Part shown: one piece after another, positions 44,188 through 54,300 of the stretch
Layout: each line of letters begins with the position of its first letter
How positions within the stretch are numbered: the stretch's first letter is position 1
Source: Brevibacillus panacihumi W25
GTDB taxonomy: Bacteria > Bacillota > Bacilli > Brevibacillales > Brevibacillaceae
Direction of reading: 5' to 3'
Assembly: GCF_000503775.1 (NCBI RefSeq)
Contig: NZ_KI629785.1
Span: 1,549,501 to 1,613,500 of the forward strand
Length of the DNA stretch: 64,000 nt
Translations under genes and position numbers: made by a program
The notes under the pieces: generated by a model
Told to the model about the DNA's origin: nothing
Databases searched by the model: none
What the model saw: the letters and a program-made list of their open reading frames with translations, nothing else

Positions 44188-44315
44188 GACAGGTAGTCCT
44201 CCTTCAAATTGCCGTTATAAAAGATTATTACCATTTTACAGTGTCTTTCACCTTTTTTTCCTTGGCGATTCCCTTAATCTTCCCATTCTGCATTTTGTGG
44301 ATATTCACAAACGAA

Positions 44316-45554
44316 CTACTGTTCGCGATTGATCTTGGCCATTTTCAATTCCAGATACAGGGCTGCCCGCTGATTCATATTCTCCAGATCGATCCCCATA
44401 ATCTCCTCGATCCTGCGGAGCCGATAGCCCAACGTATTCGTATGGATGTGCAGCAGTTGAGCCGTAACGTTCATTTTGCCGGCAGCATCCAAAAAGGTTT
44501 CCAAGGTTTCCAGCATGGCGGTCTGGTTGTCCCGATCATACTGTTTCAATTTATCCAAACGCTCATTGCGGTATCCCTCATCTTCCTCCCATTTTTTCAA
44601 CTGCAACAGATAGCGGTAGATACCCAATTGATGATACCCGTAAATGCCTTCCGTCTCTCGCGGGAACAGCTTTTTCACCTTGACTGCGTGCAGCGCTTCC
44701 TTGTAGCTTTTCACAATCTGGGCGTATCCGCCGCTGTATGCTCGTCCATAGCCTGCGATAACCTTGCCTTCGCTTGCCTGCATGACAAGCTTGCTGAGCG
44801 AGTCTGCGAGGAACTGCTCCACCTTTTTCAACAACCCGTTCCACTCATCCTTCTTCTCATCCGAGCGCCCGATCAGAAGAATGATTTGCGAGCCGTCTAC
44901 GACCCAGTACAGCTTGTCACGCATTAATAAGGGATACAGATATTGGTCCAGCCTTGCTCCCGCCGCTTCGACGATACAGATCAAATACGTCGTAGGCATC
45001 TGCATCTGCAAGCTCTCCGCCTTCTGTCGGATAGCGGCTTCACTCGAGTGGTTGCCCAGCAGCAATTCCCATAAAAATTCGGTGCGCCGCTGTTCCTCCG
45101 CCTTGCGCTTCCCTTGCCTTTGAATCAATCTGGAGACGGCCGCTTTGGCTGCCTGCCGCAGGATTTCATCGTCCTCTGGCGTCAAGGCCCTGTTGACTTC
45201 CTGTGCCCAGATATACCCCAGCACGTCATTGCTCCGCTTGATCGCGATCGCGACCCGCTTGCCCAGCCCGATGTCCTCCTTGGCCGGAATATGCACCGGA
45301 TCATCCTGCGTCAACAATTCCTGAAAGACGCCATCCTTCCACAAACGTGTCAATACCTTCTCCGGCACCCTGCGCCCCATAATCGTAGACCATCTGGCAG
45401 GGTCGGTGCTGTCGCCATGAGAGCTGTACGCAATCAATTTGTGATCCGAATCTTCTATCGTAATTGGATTTTGTACAAGTTCTGCGATCAAATCAGCCAG
45501 TTCATCCATATCCGCATGCGGGTACTGTTGAAAGTAACGGGGTTGAGAAGACAC
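44316..45554 (-). CDS. adeR: PucR/CdaR-type transcriptional activator (AdeR-like)
   Basis: 412 residues. A GAF-like sensor half (residues about 25-150), a linker domain, and the C-terminal PucR helix-turn-helix (LLHIHTNTLGYRLRRIEEIMGIDLENM). It lies 128 bases upstream of ald on the same strand. In B. subtilis AdeR sits beside ald and activates it in response to alanine, so the same role is inferred here. The symbol rests on that context. Confidence 0.8.
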   Translation of the reverse strand: MSSQPRYFQQYPHADMDELADLIAELVQNPITIEDSDHKLIAYSSHGDSTDPARWSTIMGRRVPEKVLTRLWKDGVFQELLTQDDPVHIPAKEDIGLGKRVAIAIKRSNDVLGYIWAQEVNRALTPEDDEILRQAAKAAVSRLIQRQGKRKAEEQRRTEFLWELLLGNHSSEAAIRQKAESLQMQMPTTYLICIVEAAGARLDQYLYPLLMRDKLYWVVDGSQIILLIGRSDEKKDEWNGLLKKVEQFLADSLSKLVMQASEGKVIAGYGRAYSGGYAQIVKSYKEALHAVKVKKLFPRETEGIYGYHQLGIYRYLLQLKKWEEDEGYRNERLDKLKQYDRDNQTAMLETLETFLDAAGKMNVTAQLLHIHTNTLGYRLRRIEEIMGIDLENMNQRAALYLELKMAKINREQ

Positions 45555-45601
45555 ATTTTCACCTCTTTACCGTGCAGATTTACGTGTTCTTCCATTATAC
45601 C

Positions 45602-45633
45602 AAAAAACCGCCTCTTCTCTACGAAGCGGCGGT
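45602..45633 (-). terminator. Terminator of the cheY-like gene
   Basis: Minus strand ACCGCC-g-CTTC (45633-45623) with GAAG-a-GGCGGT (45617-45607), then TTTTTT. Confidence 0.82.
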
Positions 45634-45644
45634 CAAGATTCTCA

Positions 45645-45998
45645 TTATACCAAGCGTGTAATGGCATCTAGAATCTGCTCTTTTTGGAACGGCTTGACGA
45701 CAAAATCGCTGGCCCCTGTCTTCATTGCTTCCAGCACCTTCTGGCGGTGGCCGATGGCGGAGCAGATCAGCACCTTGGCATTGCCGTCATACTCCAGGAT
45801 GTGGCGCATGGCATCAATCCCGTGCATATGGGGCATCGTAATATCCATCGTCACGATATCGGGCTTTAATTCCTTGTACTTCTCAATGGCGTCTAAGCCA
45901 TCGCTGGCTTCTCCGCAGACCTCATGATGACCAGCAACCATTTCACACAGCATCTTTCGCATAAATACAGCATCGTCAACAATCAGCAAACGGGCCAA
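45645..45998 (-). CDS. CheY-like single-domain response regulator
   Basis: 117 residues: only a receiver domain. Acid pair Asp8/Asp9 (LLIVDDAVFMRKM), phosphoacceptor Asp52 (IVTMDITMPHMHG), Ser in LICSAIGHRQ and Lys in FVVKPF. The sequence is closer to Gram-positive CheY (TMDITMP, CSAxGQ-type segment, FIVKPFQ) than to Spo0F. No chemotaxis gene is near, so it may be a second CheY or serve another kinase, for instance the orphan kinase 1.5 kb away. Its own terminator follows. Confidence 0.9.
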   Translation of the reverse strand: MARLLIVDDAVFMRKMLCEMVAGHHEVCGEASDGLDAIEKYKELKPDIVTMDITMPHMHGIDAMRHILEYDGNAKVLICSAIGHRQKVLEAMKTGASDFVVKPFQKEQILDAITRLV

Positions 45999-46094
45999 GC
46001 TGTCCCATCTCCTCGCTTCATACTCATCTCTTCTCTTAACTTTTACAAAAAATGAGCAGCTTGTCCACGAGAGAAAATGACTACTTTTGTCGAA

Positions 46095-46358
46095 CTACTC
46101 GCGAAAATCCGCGTCTCCGTACCCGTAAATGGCATTTGGATGACTGGACGGGTCGGGATGAGAAGTTGTAATCCCGATTTCCGGGCCTGTTACCTGGGTT
46201 ATTTCATCCGGAATGTGAACCTGCGGAAGCTCGATCATATCTTTCTCTTGTTCTTTTTCCATTGGTTTTCCACGCCTCCTTGGGTTATTTTGAAGAATGT
46301 AATCAACCATAGCCTGCCCCTGGGGGGTGTTCGTCATTCGATCGCACAATTTGGTCAT
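46095..46358 (-). CDS. Small hypothetical protein
   Basis: Up to 87 residues. Acidic and Pro-rich middle (ELPQVHIPDEITQVTGPEIGITTSHPDPSS, given by parts), no membrane or signal segment, tail AIYGYGDADFRE. AAGGA stands only 3 bases before the first ATG, so an internal start (for example MVDYILQNNP, residue 17) is possible. I do not recognise it and it could be spurious. The stretch 45999-46450 holds nothing else that I can support. Confidence 0.45.
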   Translation of the reverse strand: MTKLCDRMTNTPQGQAMVDYILQNNPRRRGKPMEKEQEKDMIELPQVHIPDEITQVTGPEIGITTSHPDPSSHPNAIYGYGDADFRE

Positions 46359-46450
46359 ATTCCTTCAAATTTCCAGCAGGATAATGTAGAAATAAGTCGA
46401 AGGTATTATTTTTGGGCCATTACCCACGCTCAAAATAGGAGGTATGATCG

Positions 46451-47458
46451 ATGCCCAAACTGCGGTCATTTCCCGCACTCTTCACCGGCTTTATCATCGG
46501 GTTGCTCATCCTCGTTACCAGCCAGTTTCTTATCAGCATGCATCAATTGGATTCCATCCACAATCATAGCAAGAGCTCCAATCAAATCCGTGTTGCGCTT
46601 TTGCTGGAAGGCCCTACTTATGACCAGGGCTGGAACAGCAGTGCGCTGGAGAGCTTGCAGGAGCTCCAAAAGAAAATGGGATTTTCGCTCGACATTGCCA
46701 ACAACGTGAAGCCTGCAGAGATCGAGGAGGTCGCCAAAAAATTTGCTGCCAACGGATACGATCTGGTTTTCGGTCACGGGGTGATCTTTTCAGAAGCTTT
46801 TACCAAAGTAGCGGCGAACTATCCGCAGACTCGATTTGTATCCTTTAATGGGGAAGCTCGTTATGAGAATCAGACTGCGATCCGTTATGACATGAAGCCT
46901 GCGGGATACCTCGTGGGTTATCTGGCTGCCAAAATGAGCAAATCACGCAATATCGGTTACATCCTCGTCAATAAACCGCCCGAGATGGCTCAATTGGAAG
47001 GGTTTCGTCAAGGTGCAAGAAAGGCAGACCCGAAAGTTGCCGTCTCTGTGGGGTACGTCCCTGATTTCAACGATATTGAAAAAGCGGTTGTGGTCACACG
47101 CGAGATGATTGCTGCTGGGGTCGATGTCGTATACACCACTGGGGACAGCATCAATCTGGAAGTGATTACGGAAGCGCAACGCTCCCGGGTCTATTCCATC
47201 GGCTACATTGCAGATCAACACTACATCGCGCCTGATTATGTCCTTACCTCCCTGATTCAGGACGTCGGGCAATGCTATCGTTTGATCATGGATCAATTTG
47301 TCCAGGGGAAGCTTCCGCATGGCACCGTCAAATTCGGCCTGTCCGAAGGCGTGAACCATCTCAGTCCGTTTGGCCCAATGGTTCCCCAAGAAATTCGCGA
47401 TGAAATCAATCAGGTACTGAATGCCCTTATCACGTCACCTGATCCGCTTGGAGGATAA
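46451..47458 (+). CDS. BMP-family substrate-binding protein, membrane-anchored
   Basis: 335 residues. N-terminal uncleaved-looking helix (LFTGFIIGLLILVTSQFLI, residues 10-28), no lipobox cysteine. Then a basic-membrane-protein (PnrA/Med-like) binding domain: RVALLLEGPTYDQGWNSSALE, NGYDLVFGHGVIFSEAF, GVDVVYTTGDS, described by parts. BMP proteins bind nucleosides. With no ABC transporter here, and a histidine kinase 6 bases downstream, I infer it acts as the external sensor for that kinase. B. subtilis Med is a comparable BMP protein with a regulatory role. Confidence 0.85.
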   Translation: MPKLRSFPALFTGFIIGLLILVTSQFLISMHQLDSIHNHSKSSNQIRVALLLEGPTYDQGWNSSALESLQELQKKMGFSLDIANNVKPAEIEEVAKKFAANGYDLVFGHGVIFSEAFTKVAANYPQTRFVSFNGEARYENQTAIRYDMKPAGYLVGYLAAKMSKSRNIGYILVNKPPEMAQLEGFRQGARKADPKVAVSVGYVPDFNDIEKAVVVTREMIAAGVDVVYTTGDSINLEVITEAQRSRVYSIGYIADQHYIAPDYVLTSLIQDVGQCYRLIMDQFVQGKLPHGTVKFGLSEGVNHLSPFGPMVPQEIRDEINQVLNALITSPDPLGG

Positions 47459-47464
47459 TCAACC

Positions 47465-49291
47465 ATGTTGTTCATCCGCAATCTGGGTTTTCAGAAAAAA
47501 ATGATGCTTAGTTATCTCGTCATGATGCTGCTGATCGGCATTGTCACGTCCATGTTCAGTTATCAGATGACAAAAGTGACAGCCGATGAAATGTATTTGA
47601 CACAGACGTTGCTGCCACAAACCAGCGCTCTGCTCGAAGTGAAAAATCAGGTTTACGAAAAGTCATACGCCTTGAAAATGTATACGGCTACTGGCGACCC
47701 ATCCTATCTCGACATGTATTACACCAATTTGATCGATAGCTCCCGTTTTGAGTCGGTCACTCCAACCGAAATGAACAGCAGCTTGTTCACGACCATTGAC
47801 TCGATTCGCAAGCTTGATTTTTTGTTCATGAACAAGGTTGATCCTTTATTGAAAGCGGACAATGTCACCGCCGTCAGCTACGTCCTCAAACATGAAGTGC
47901 AGCCGTTAATTGATCAGTTGGAACGAAACCTTTCCTTTTCGCTCAATCAATTGGATTACCAGACCAACAAAGAGTTCCAGCAGACGACAGAAAGCATCGA
48001 GGTCTCTCTCATCCTGACGTACTCCGTATCCATCGCTGCCATTCTGTTCGGATCGTTTTGCACGATTTACTTCAGAAGGGAGCTGCTTCGCCCGATCCAT
48101 TCACTGGTACAGCAGGTGCGGGACGTATCGAAAGGCACGTTCGGCCAACAGATCGTCTACACGGGGCAGGATGAGTTTCGCGAATTGGCAAACGAGTTCA
48201 ACAAGATGTCTCTCAACATCGCCACCCTTTTTGAACAGGACAAGGAGCAAAGACTTGTCCTAACCGAGGAGAAGAATCTGCGGGAGCAAATCCTCAATTC
48301 CTTGCCTGTCGGCATCATTACGCATCCCTCTCCTACTGCGGAAATCCACGTCAATGAGCTGGCAAAAAATTTGATTCAGTTGGATGAGCAGGGGTACCCG
48401 GTTACGGAAGGATCAGGGAAATCGTTGAGCGAGGAAGGAGAAGGCTCCTGGTTCGTCAATCAGAAAATGACGTTGTTCAAGCAGGATGGCACGCCTTTTA
48501 CAGCACTGGTCTCACGCGTCCCCCTGCACAACCAGCATCAGCCCGAGGAAACAGGCTGCATGATCGCCTTCCTGGATATTACCGAACAGGAAAAGGTCCA
48601 GGAGTACCTCAATCAATCCGAAAAGCTGGCAATGGTCGGCCAGTTGGCTGCGGGAGCGGCGCATGAGATACGCAATCCGCTGACCGTCATTTACGGCTTT
48701 ATTCAATTGCTCGAACAGGGGTTGTCGGATCAGGAGCGCGAACGCCATTATATCCCGTTGATTCTGCAGGAGATTGAGCGGGTCAATCGGATCGTTACGG
48801 AGCTGCTGATGCTGTCCAAGCCATCCCTGCCGAACTATCGGGAGGTCAAGCTGTCCGAGGTTCTGCATTCACTGCTTCCCCTGATGCAGGCAGAGGCCCT
48901 GCTGCACGGCATTCAAATCATCGACCGCTGCGATCCGGATACGCGTATTCATGTCGATGTGGAGCAGTTCAAGCAAATTCTGCTGAATCTGATGAGAAAC
49001 AGCATCGAGGCCATGACAGGGGGCGGTCTGCTCACCATCGAAAGTCAAATGGATGAAACATGCGTCCATATCACCGTCAAGGATACGGGAGAAGGCATCT
49101 CCCCCGAGTTCCTCGTACGGATTTTTGACCCGTTCTTCTCACTTAAGGACGAGGGGACAGGTCTTGGACTCCCGATCTCTCGCCGGATGGTGGAAAATCA
49201 CGGAGGAGAGCTGAACATCCAGAGCAAAAAAGGACAAGGGACGGAGATTACGATCTCTTTGCCGCTGCATCCAAACAATCTGGATTCCTAG
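47465..49291 (+). CDS. Orphan sensor histidine kinase
   Basis: 608 residues. TM helices near 13-33 and 183-203 flank a 150-residue external helical sensor domain. Then HAMP (residues about 205-258), a PAS-like domain (270-375), the HisKA box with His400 (AAGAAHEIRNPLTVIYGF) and the ATPase boxes NLMRNSIEAM, DTGEGISPEF, GTGLGLPISRRM. No response regulator follows. This is the layout of sporulation phosphorelay kinases (KinB-type), so it may feed Spo0F or a CheY-like partner. Translated directly after the BMP gene (6-base gap). Confidence 0.92.
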   Translation: MLFIRNLGFQKKMMLSYLVMMLLIGIVTSMFSYQMTKVTADEMYLTQTLLPQTSALLEVKNQVYEKSYALKMYTATGDPSYLDMYYTNLIDSSRFESVTPTEMNSSLFTTIDSIRKLDFLFMNKVDPLLKADNVTAVSYVLKHEVQPLIDQLERNLSFSLNQLDYQTNKEFQQTTESIEVSLILTYSVSIAAILFGSFCTIYFRRELLRPIHSLVQQVRDVSKGTFGQQIVYTGQDEFRELANEFNKMSLNIATLFEQDKEQRLVLTEEKNLREQILNSLPVGIITHPSPTAEIHVNELAKNLIQLDEQGYPVTEGSGKSLSEEGEGSWFVNQKMTLFKQDGTPFTALVSRVPLHNQHQPEETGCMIAFLDITEQEKVQEYLNQSEKLAMVGQLAAGAAHEIRNPLTVIYGFIQLLEQGLSDQERERHYIPLILQEIERVNRIVTELLMLSKPSLPNYREVKLSEVLHSLLPLMQAEALLHGIQIIDRCDPDTRIHVDVEQFKQILLNLMRNSIEAMTGGGLLTIESQMDETCVHITVKDTGEGISPEFLVRIFDPFFSLKDEGTGLGLPISRRMVENHGGELNIQSKKGQGTEITISLPLHPNNLDS

Positions 49292-50121
49292 CGTTTGCCC
49301 CTTTCGCCAACTGCGTCCAGCCAGGCAAACATACGACGTGTATAGCTTTCCAGCTCTTCTCCCTTGAACAAATGGCTGGCCTTGTCCGCCAGCCATATTT
49401 CATAGGGCTTGTCATGCTGCTGCAGGGCATGGGCCAAACGTCTGGCATGCTCCACACCGACGTTCTCGTCTGCGGTCCCGTGGATGATCAGGACCGGACA
49501 AGAAATCTCCGCGACTCGGTACAAGGGGGTTCTGTCCCGATAGGCTTCCTCCTGTTTGCGCGGATGACCCACGATCCTGCGCAGCATCCGCCGCAGGTCT
49601 ACTCTTTCCTCATAGGTCAAAAAGAGATCGCTGACGCCTCCCCACACCACGACGGACAAGAGGTCGCTGCATTCCATCGCGGCAAACAGGGCCATCATCG
49701 CGCCCCGTGAAAAGCCGTAAGCACTGATCCGCTCCCGGTCCACACAAGGCAATTGCTGCAACACCTCATAGGCGGCATATACATCATGGCGATCCGCACC
49801 GCCAAATTCGTCTCTGCCCTCTCCCCCCTCATTTCCCCTGTAATGCGGAGCGAGGATGACGTAACCGAACGCGGCCATCTGGCTGATTCGTTCGGGTCTT
49901 ACCTGGCCTACCCCGCGTATCCCGCCGCGGCAGTATAGCAGAGCAGGCAGCTGGCGGCCTTCTCTGTCTGCTTCTGCCAGCTGTTGCTCCGGTACAGCCA
50001 ATGCTGCTTTGACCCGCAGCCCCTGACTGTAATAGCTGACCGTGTACAGCGCGATGCCGGAAACTACAGAATCGGCTCTCTCCATGCTCACTCCTTGCAT
50101 CTGCATGTCCTGGATGTGCAC
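49288..50121 (-). CDS. Alpha/beta hydrolase, S9 peptidase-like
   Basis: About 277 residues from a GTG at 50121 (GGAGGGG before it); an ATG at 50085 with AAGGAG 5 bases upstream is an equally good start. Nucleophile Ser in GFSRGAMM, Asp in IIHGTADENV, His in DKASHLFKG, the order of dienelactone/prolyl-oligopeptidase-like hydrolases. The oxyanion region is CRGGIRG. Substrate unknown. Its stop shares the CTAG palindrome with the kinase stop. Confidence 0.85.
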   Translation of the reverse strand: MHIQDMQMQGVSMERADSVVSGIALYTVSYYSQGLRVKAALAVPEQQLAEADREGRQLPALLYCRGGIRGVGQVRPERISQMAAFGYVILAPHYRGNEGGEGRDEFGGADRHDVYAAYEVLQQLPCVDRERISAYGFSRGAMMALFAAMECSDLLSVVVWGGVSDLFLTYEERVDLRRMLRRIVGHPRKQEEAYRDRTPLYRVAEISCPVLIIHGTADENVGVEHARRLAHALQQHDKPYEIWLADKASHLFKGEELESYTRRMFAWLDAVGERGKR

Positions 50122-50195
50122 AATCCCCTCCCCCTTCTCTGATCACATGCCTAGTATCCACTGCTGAACTTCGCCAATCACTCTGAAAAATACGG

Positions 50196-50228
50196 AAAAG
50201 AAAAAGGACGGGGAAGGTCCCCGCCCTT
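50196..50228 (-). terminator. Terminator of the S1-domain protein gene
   Basis: AAGG-c... arms: CCTT and TCCCCG (50228-50218) with CGGGGA and AAGG (50214-50204), then CTTTTTCTTTTCC on the minus strand. Confidence 0.75.
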
Positions 50229-50250
50229 ATCTTTTTCGTTATAACAAGGC

Positions 50251-50664
50251 TTAGTAGCCGCGTTTTGCGTTCTTTTTGTTGATGGTCGCGAGGTTTTCTT
50301 CGCTGTGCTTCATCCATTTTTTCAACTTATCCTCAAAGGATGCCGCATTATCCCGTCTAGGGTTCCCTCCGCGGTCGCCACCACGATATCCACCACCACG
50401 ACGTTCTTCTCGTTCCGGACGCTCAGGCGCTGGGAGTGCGGCGCGAACCGAAAGCGAGATTTTACCTGCATCATCAATCGAGAGTACTTTTACTTTCACT
50501 TGTGCTCCCACGGAAAAGTGATCGTTAATGTCCTTTACAAAACCGTTTGCTACTTGGGAAATGTGGACCAGACCCTGCTCCGTTTCGCTGACTGCTACAA
50601 ACATCCCAAACGGTTTAATTGCTGTCACTTTTCCCTCGATGATGCTTCCCACTTGTACTGCCAT
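50251..50664 (-). CDS. yugI: S1 RNA-binding domain protein (general stress protein 13/YugI-like)
   Basis: 137 residues. One S1 domain (residues 3-75: GSIIEGKVTAIKPFGMFVAV, GLVHISQVANGFVKD, DAGKISLSVR). A linker rich in Arg and Gly follows (ERREGG-like, GGYRGGDRGGNPRR), then a helical tail (FEDKLKKWMKHSEEN). B. subtilis YugI (130 residues) has the same outline and binds ribosomes. The RGG-type linker adds RNA affinity. Monocistronic. Confidence 0.88.
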   Translation of the reverse strand: MAVQVGSIIEGKVTAIKPFGMFVAVSETEQGLVHISQVANGFVKDINDHFSVGAQVKVKVLSIDDAGKISLSVRAALPAPERPEREERRGGGYRGGDRGGNPRRDNAASFEDKLKKWMKHSEENLATINKKNAKRGY

Positions 50665-50810
50665 CCAGTTTGCACTCCTTTTATTATTTCCAAAAAATGG
50701 TGAGGGCTTTTTTCTAGTAGCCTCATTACCTTAGTATAACAGAGAAAATGAAATACTGAAAAGCCTATTTGTCAATCCGTACATTCTAGAATGAGGATTC
50801 CCGCTCCATT

Positions 50811-51308
50811 TTATGACTTTGCTCTCGCTTTTTCCCACAAATTGGCAAGACAAATACAGGCCAGCATCGTCAATGAGCCGGATAAATCCAGCAGCACATC
50901 CTGGACGACCCCTACGCGATCCGGGGTAAATGTCTGATGCCATTCATCCAGGACGGCAACCAGCAGGCTGAGGAAGGCGCTCCACGGCAGAGCTGTGGAG
51001 AAAGCAAGGCGATAACGCAAGACGCGGTACCAGCAATAGGCCAAAAAGGCGAATGTGGCAAAATGAACGCCTTTTCGCAGAAAAAATTCGAGAAAGCCTG
51101 CCGTTCCCTTCTCTTCGATGCTGATTTCACGCCCGCTGTACTGCAACGTAATATCTTGCAAACGCTCTTCCCAATTGCGTTCATCCACGACCTTGGAGAT
51201 CGTCCCGCGCATGTCCTGATCGGCATAAGGCTGAGAGGAAGAGATGAACAAGCCAATCAGGACAGCCGCCAGCAGCAGACTGTGCAGAAGAAACCCGAAG
51301 CTGCGCAT
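50811..51308 (-). CDS. VanZ-family membrane protein
   Basis: 165 residues from the ATG at 51308 (GGGGGG 5 bases upstream). Four hydrophobic helices. VanZ marks: an extracellular loop, then FFLRKGVHFATFAFLAYCW and SLLVAVLDEWHQTFTPDRVGVVQDVLLDLSG, given by its ends. VanZ-like proteins confer low-level glycopeptide tolerance in some hosts, but most have no known job. It lies 48 bases after the RND permease on the same strand and could be co-transcribed. Confidence 0.88.
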   Translation of the reverse strand: MRSFGFLLHSLLLAAVLIGLFISSSQPYADQDMRGTISKVVDERNWEERLQDITLQYSGREISIEEKGTAGFLEFFLRKGVHFATFAFLAYCWYRVLRYRLAFSTALPWSAFLSLLVAVLDEWHQTFTPDRVGVVQDVLLDLSGSLTMLACICLANLWEKARAKS

Positions 51309-51356
51309 CTTGTACCCCCCATCTGTTTCCCAGTGTATCCACGGTGTCACAAAGCA

Positions 51357-54300
51357 TTATGCCTGAAATTTTTCGGGATGGGAAGAGGAGGCAAGCGGCA
51401 GAAAGTCCTCTTCGGACAGTTCTCTATTCACCCGGGTGCGGGGATGCGTGTTTCCTTGCTTCTGCAATGCTTCTTTTCGCGCCTTTTTCAGTCGCTGGAT
51501 CGCTTCCTTCTTGTCCTGGCGGCGAATGCGGCCGTTCTCCCAAGCGCCTTGCAGGAGGCGAATGATGTCAGGCAGCGTCCACTCTGACACGACGGCCTGC
51601 TTCCGCTCGGCTGCGAACTGCATGCCCGGCACCAGTACGAGAACACCGAACACCGCTACCGCCGCACCAAACAGCAGACTGCTGGTGAAGGAGGAAATGA
51701 AGCCTCCGTCTGCGACCCAGCCCCCGGCCAAAGGGAGAGAAACGAGAATGATCCCGGCAAACACAGCCGCTTGGCTCCCAGCGACACGGGATGTCCCCGT
51801 CTGCAGCTCCTCCCAGATCTCTGCAGATCTGGTGCGAAGGGCAATCAGTTGATCCAGGTGAACCAAAGCTTGATGAAGCATGATGGCCGCCGCGGCAGCC
51901 AATCCGTAGAAGCCCAGGACGTTCATCGGGCGATCCATGACCAGCAAGCCGAGGATGACACCGCCTGACAACAGCGGCAGCAAGGCCAAGGCAATCCATC
52001 CATCCCTAGTTCTGCCCCGCAGCAACAGACTCGCCAGCAAGACGCAGACAGCGAGAGAGCCGATGGCCAGGATTCGTCCCACGGTGTCCTTTTTGCCCGC
52101 CATTTCCTTGTCCAGCTTCTCCACCTCATCGGCATTGAGTATCGTATACCCCTCGGGGATCGTCATGTCCTTTTTCAAACGGTACGGCAAGGCATACGAC
52201 ATGGTGTCGATGCGCATGACATCGGAGACGGCGCTGCTGATCTTGAAGACGTACAAACCATCCTCCCGCGAGTAAACCGGCGGCGGTTGTCCGTACGACC
52301 AATCTGCCAGATCAGCCAATCGAACAGCTCCCTCCGGAGTCCGAATCAGCAAATGCTTCACTTGATCCGGATGATCCATCCACTGGTCAGGAAAACGCGC
52401 TTGGATCAGTACCTCTTTTCCATTCCACTGGGCGTTCCCGATTGTTTGCTCACCCAGGTAGCTCTCCACCTGCCGCCTGATTTCGGCTTCCGTTACACGG
52501 TAACGGGTCAGCATGTCGGCTTTCGGGTAGAGATCGAGGTAGATGCCGGTCGTTTTCTCCCCGATACGCTCATCCGTTATGACCTCTCGCCCTTTCTCAT
52601 CTCGCGTCGTCACCCGCTTCATCTGTTCGAGAATAGCATTGGCGATGGTTTCTCCGATCTGGATAGAGGGTCCTTTTACCGTAAATTCCAAACGGGACCG
52701 CACTCGATCGTTTACGATAAAGGAAAACGGATCAGTCCCGGGAATACCCCGCAATTGCCGGTCCAGCTCCTTTTCCAGCTCAGTGAGGGAGCGGTTCCAA
52801 TCAATATGGTCCTGCAGCTTGAGGGTGAAGTCGAGCCGATCCCGCGAAGCCAGCGTGAACACGTCACGCACCTCGGCAACCCCGCGCAGGCGTTCCTCCG
52901 CGATCTGGGCTGCACGAATCGCCTCATCGACGGTACTTCCCTGAACCATCTCCAGGGTCAGCTTCTTCTCATCTGTCGTCGTCTTCGTATAAGGATCGAC
53001 CAGTACAAAGGTATGGAAAAGGAAGCTGACGAGCAAAGAGACGACCAGTGTGATGCCGTATGGCAAATACCCTCTTTTGACCAAGGTCTCCCAACCGCGG
53101 AGGACAGGATTGGGCCTTTTTTTCGCTGCGGGCTGTTCCTCCGGGAGAACTGTCTGCTCCCGGTGGCGCTCCGTCTTCCACGCTCCGCCCAGTACCGGTA
53201 CGATAAACCCGTATACGATCAGCAAGGAGAGCGTCCCCAGGATCAAAATCGGCCAGGCATCCACCAGAACGGTCCGGTCCTTCGCCTCGATGAAATCCGT
53301 CAGCATGACGCCAAACCAGCACGCTGTCAGGATGACAATGGTTAACAGCATCGTTTTTTGCAGGTGCCAGGCAGCTTGCAGGCAGTGGAAAGTCGTCCAT
53401 TGCCTCAATTGATGCAGCCTGGAAAAAAGGGCGGAGCCTGCTCCGATGGACAGGATGCCAAAAAGACAAACTGGCCCGATCGTCGATAAGCTGAGCGGCA
53501 AGCCGACCAGCCACATCCCCCCGAGCAACGTGCCTGTCGCGAGTACGACGGAAGCGAACAAGAGGATGGCTGCCGTTTTGCTTTTTTGCATCCAGCCTAG
53601 CACGACCGCCACGAATGCTGCAGCCAGGATTACCAGCCACGTCATTTGCCAGATCGCATCAACCAGCGGTTTGGCGTGGTCTTCCACCAGATCGATTTGG
53701 TAAAGACCTGCCCCCGCTTCATTCAACTCCGCTATCGCTGTCAGCATCTGAGTGCGTACACCCGGAGCCTGCGCGGAATCAGCGGCATACAGCGTGATCC
53801 CCAATGCCGGTTCGCCCCGATAGACAGCGACTTGATCTCCCTTGCTGCCGCGCAGATCCCGAATCTCCGCCAGCGTCTTCAAGGAGACGTATCCCTTCTG
53901 CGTAGCAATCATCTGTTTGCCCAAACCGAATGGCCCGCCTGTCTGGCTGTACCATTGGACAGTCGTCCGCTCCGCCCCTCTGCCGATGGAGCCGACCTGA
54001 TCCGCAGCCACTTCGCCGGACAATTGGTTCAGCACATCCGCAGGAGTCAGGCCATATGCTTGCAGCATGGATGGACGAAACAAAATGTCCACCTGCTGAC
54101 GGGCCACCTGATCATCCAGGTCGACGCGAGCGACTCCCGGCAGATTGATCAGCTTGGCGTAGACGGTATACTCTGCTACGTCAGCCAGCGTTTGCACGTC
54201 CGCGCCGCGCAGGAGGAGATGCCCGATGCGGTTGTCCGCCAGGTTTTCCTGACTGATGCTCCACTCCCGTACAGGCAGCGCCTTGGTTGCTTCACTCAGC

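Noticed and set aside
43057..44196. 379-codon plus-strand open frame opposite ald
   Set aside because: Exactly antisense to ald, Cys/His-rich nonsense composition, no start signal.
44312..44325. CGAACTACTGTTCG, a perfect GAAC-N4-GTTC palindrome like a LexA box
   Set aside because: It overlaps the stop codon of the adeR-like gene and lies 124 bases before ald, with the variable positions off consensus; probably chance.
52287..53345. 352-codon plus-strand open frame opposite the RND permease
   Set aside because: Antisense shadow; no binding site or domain.
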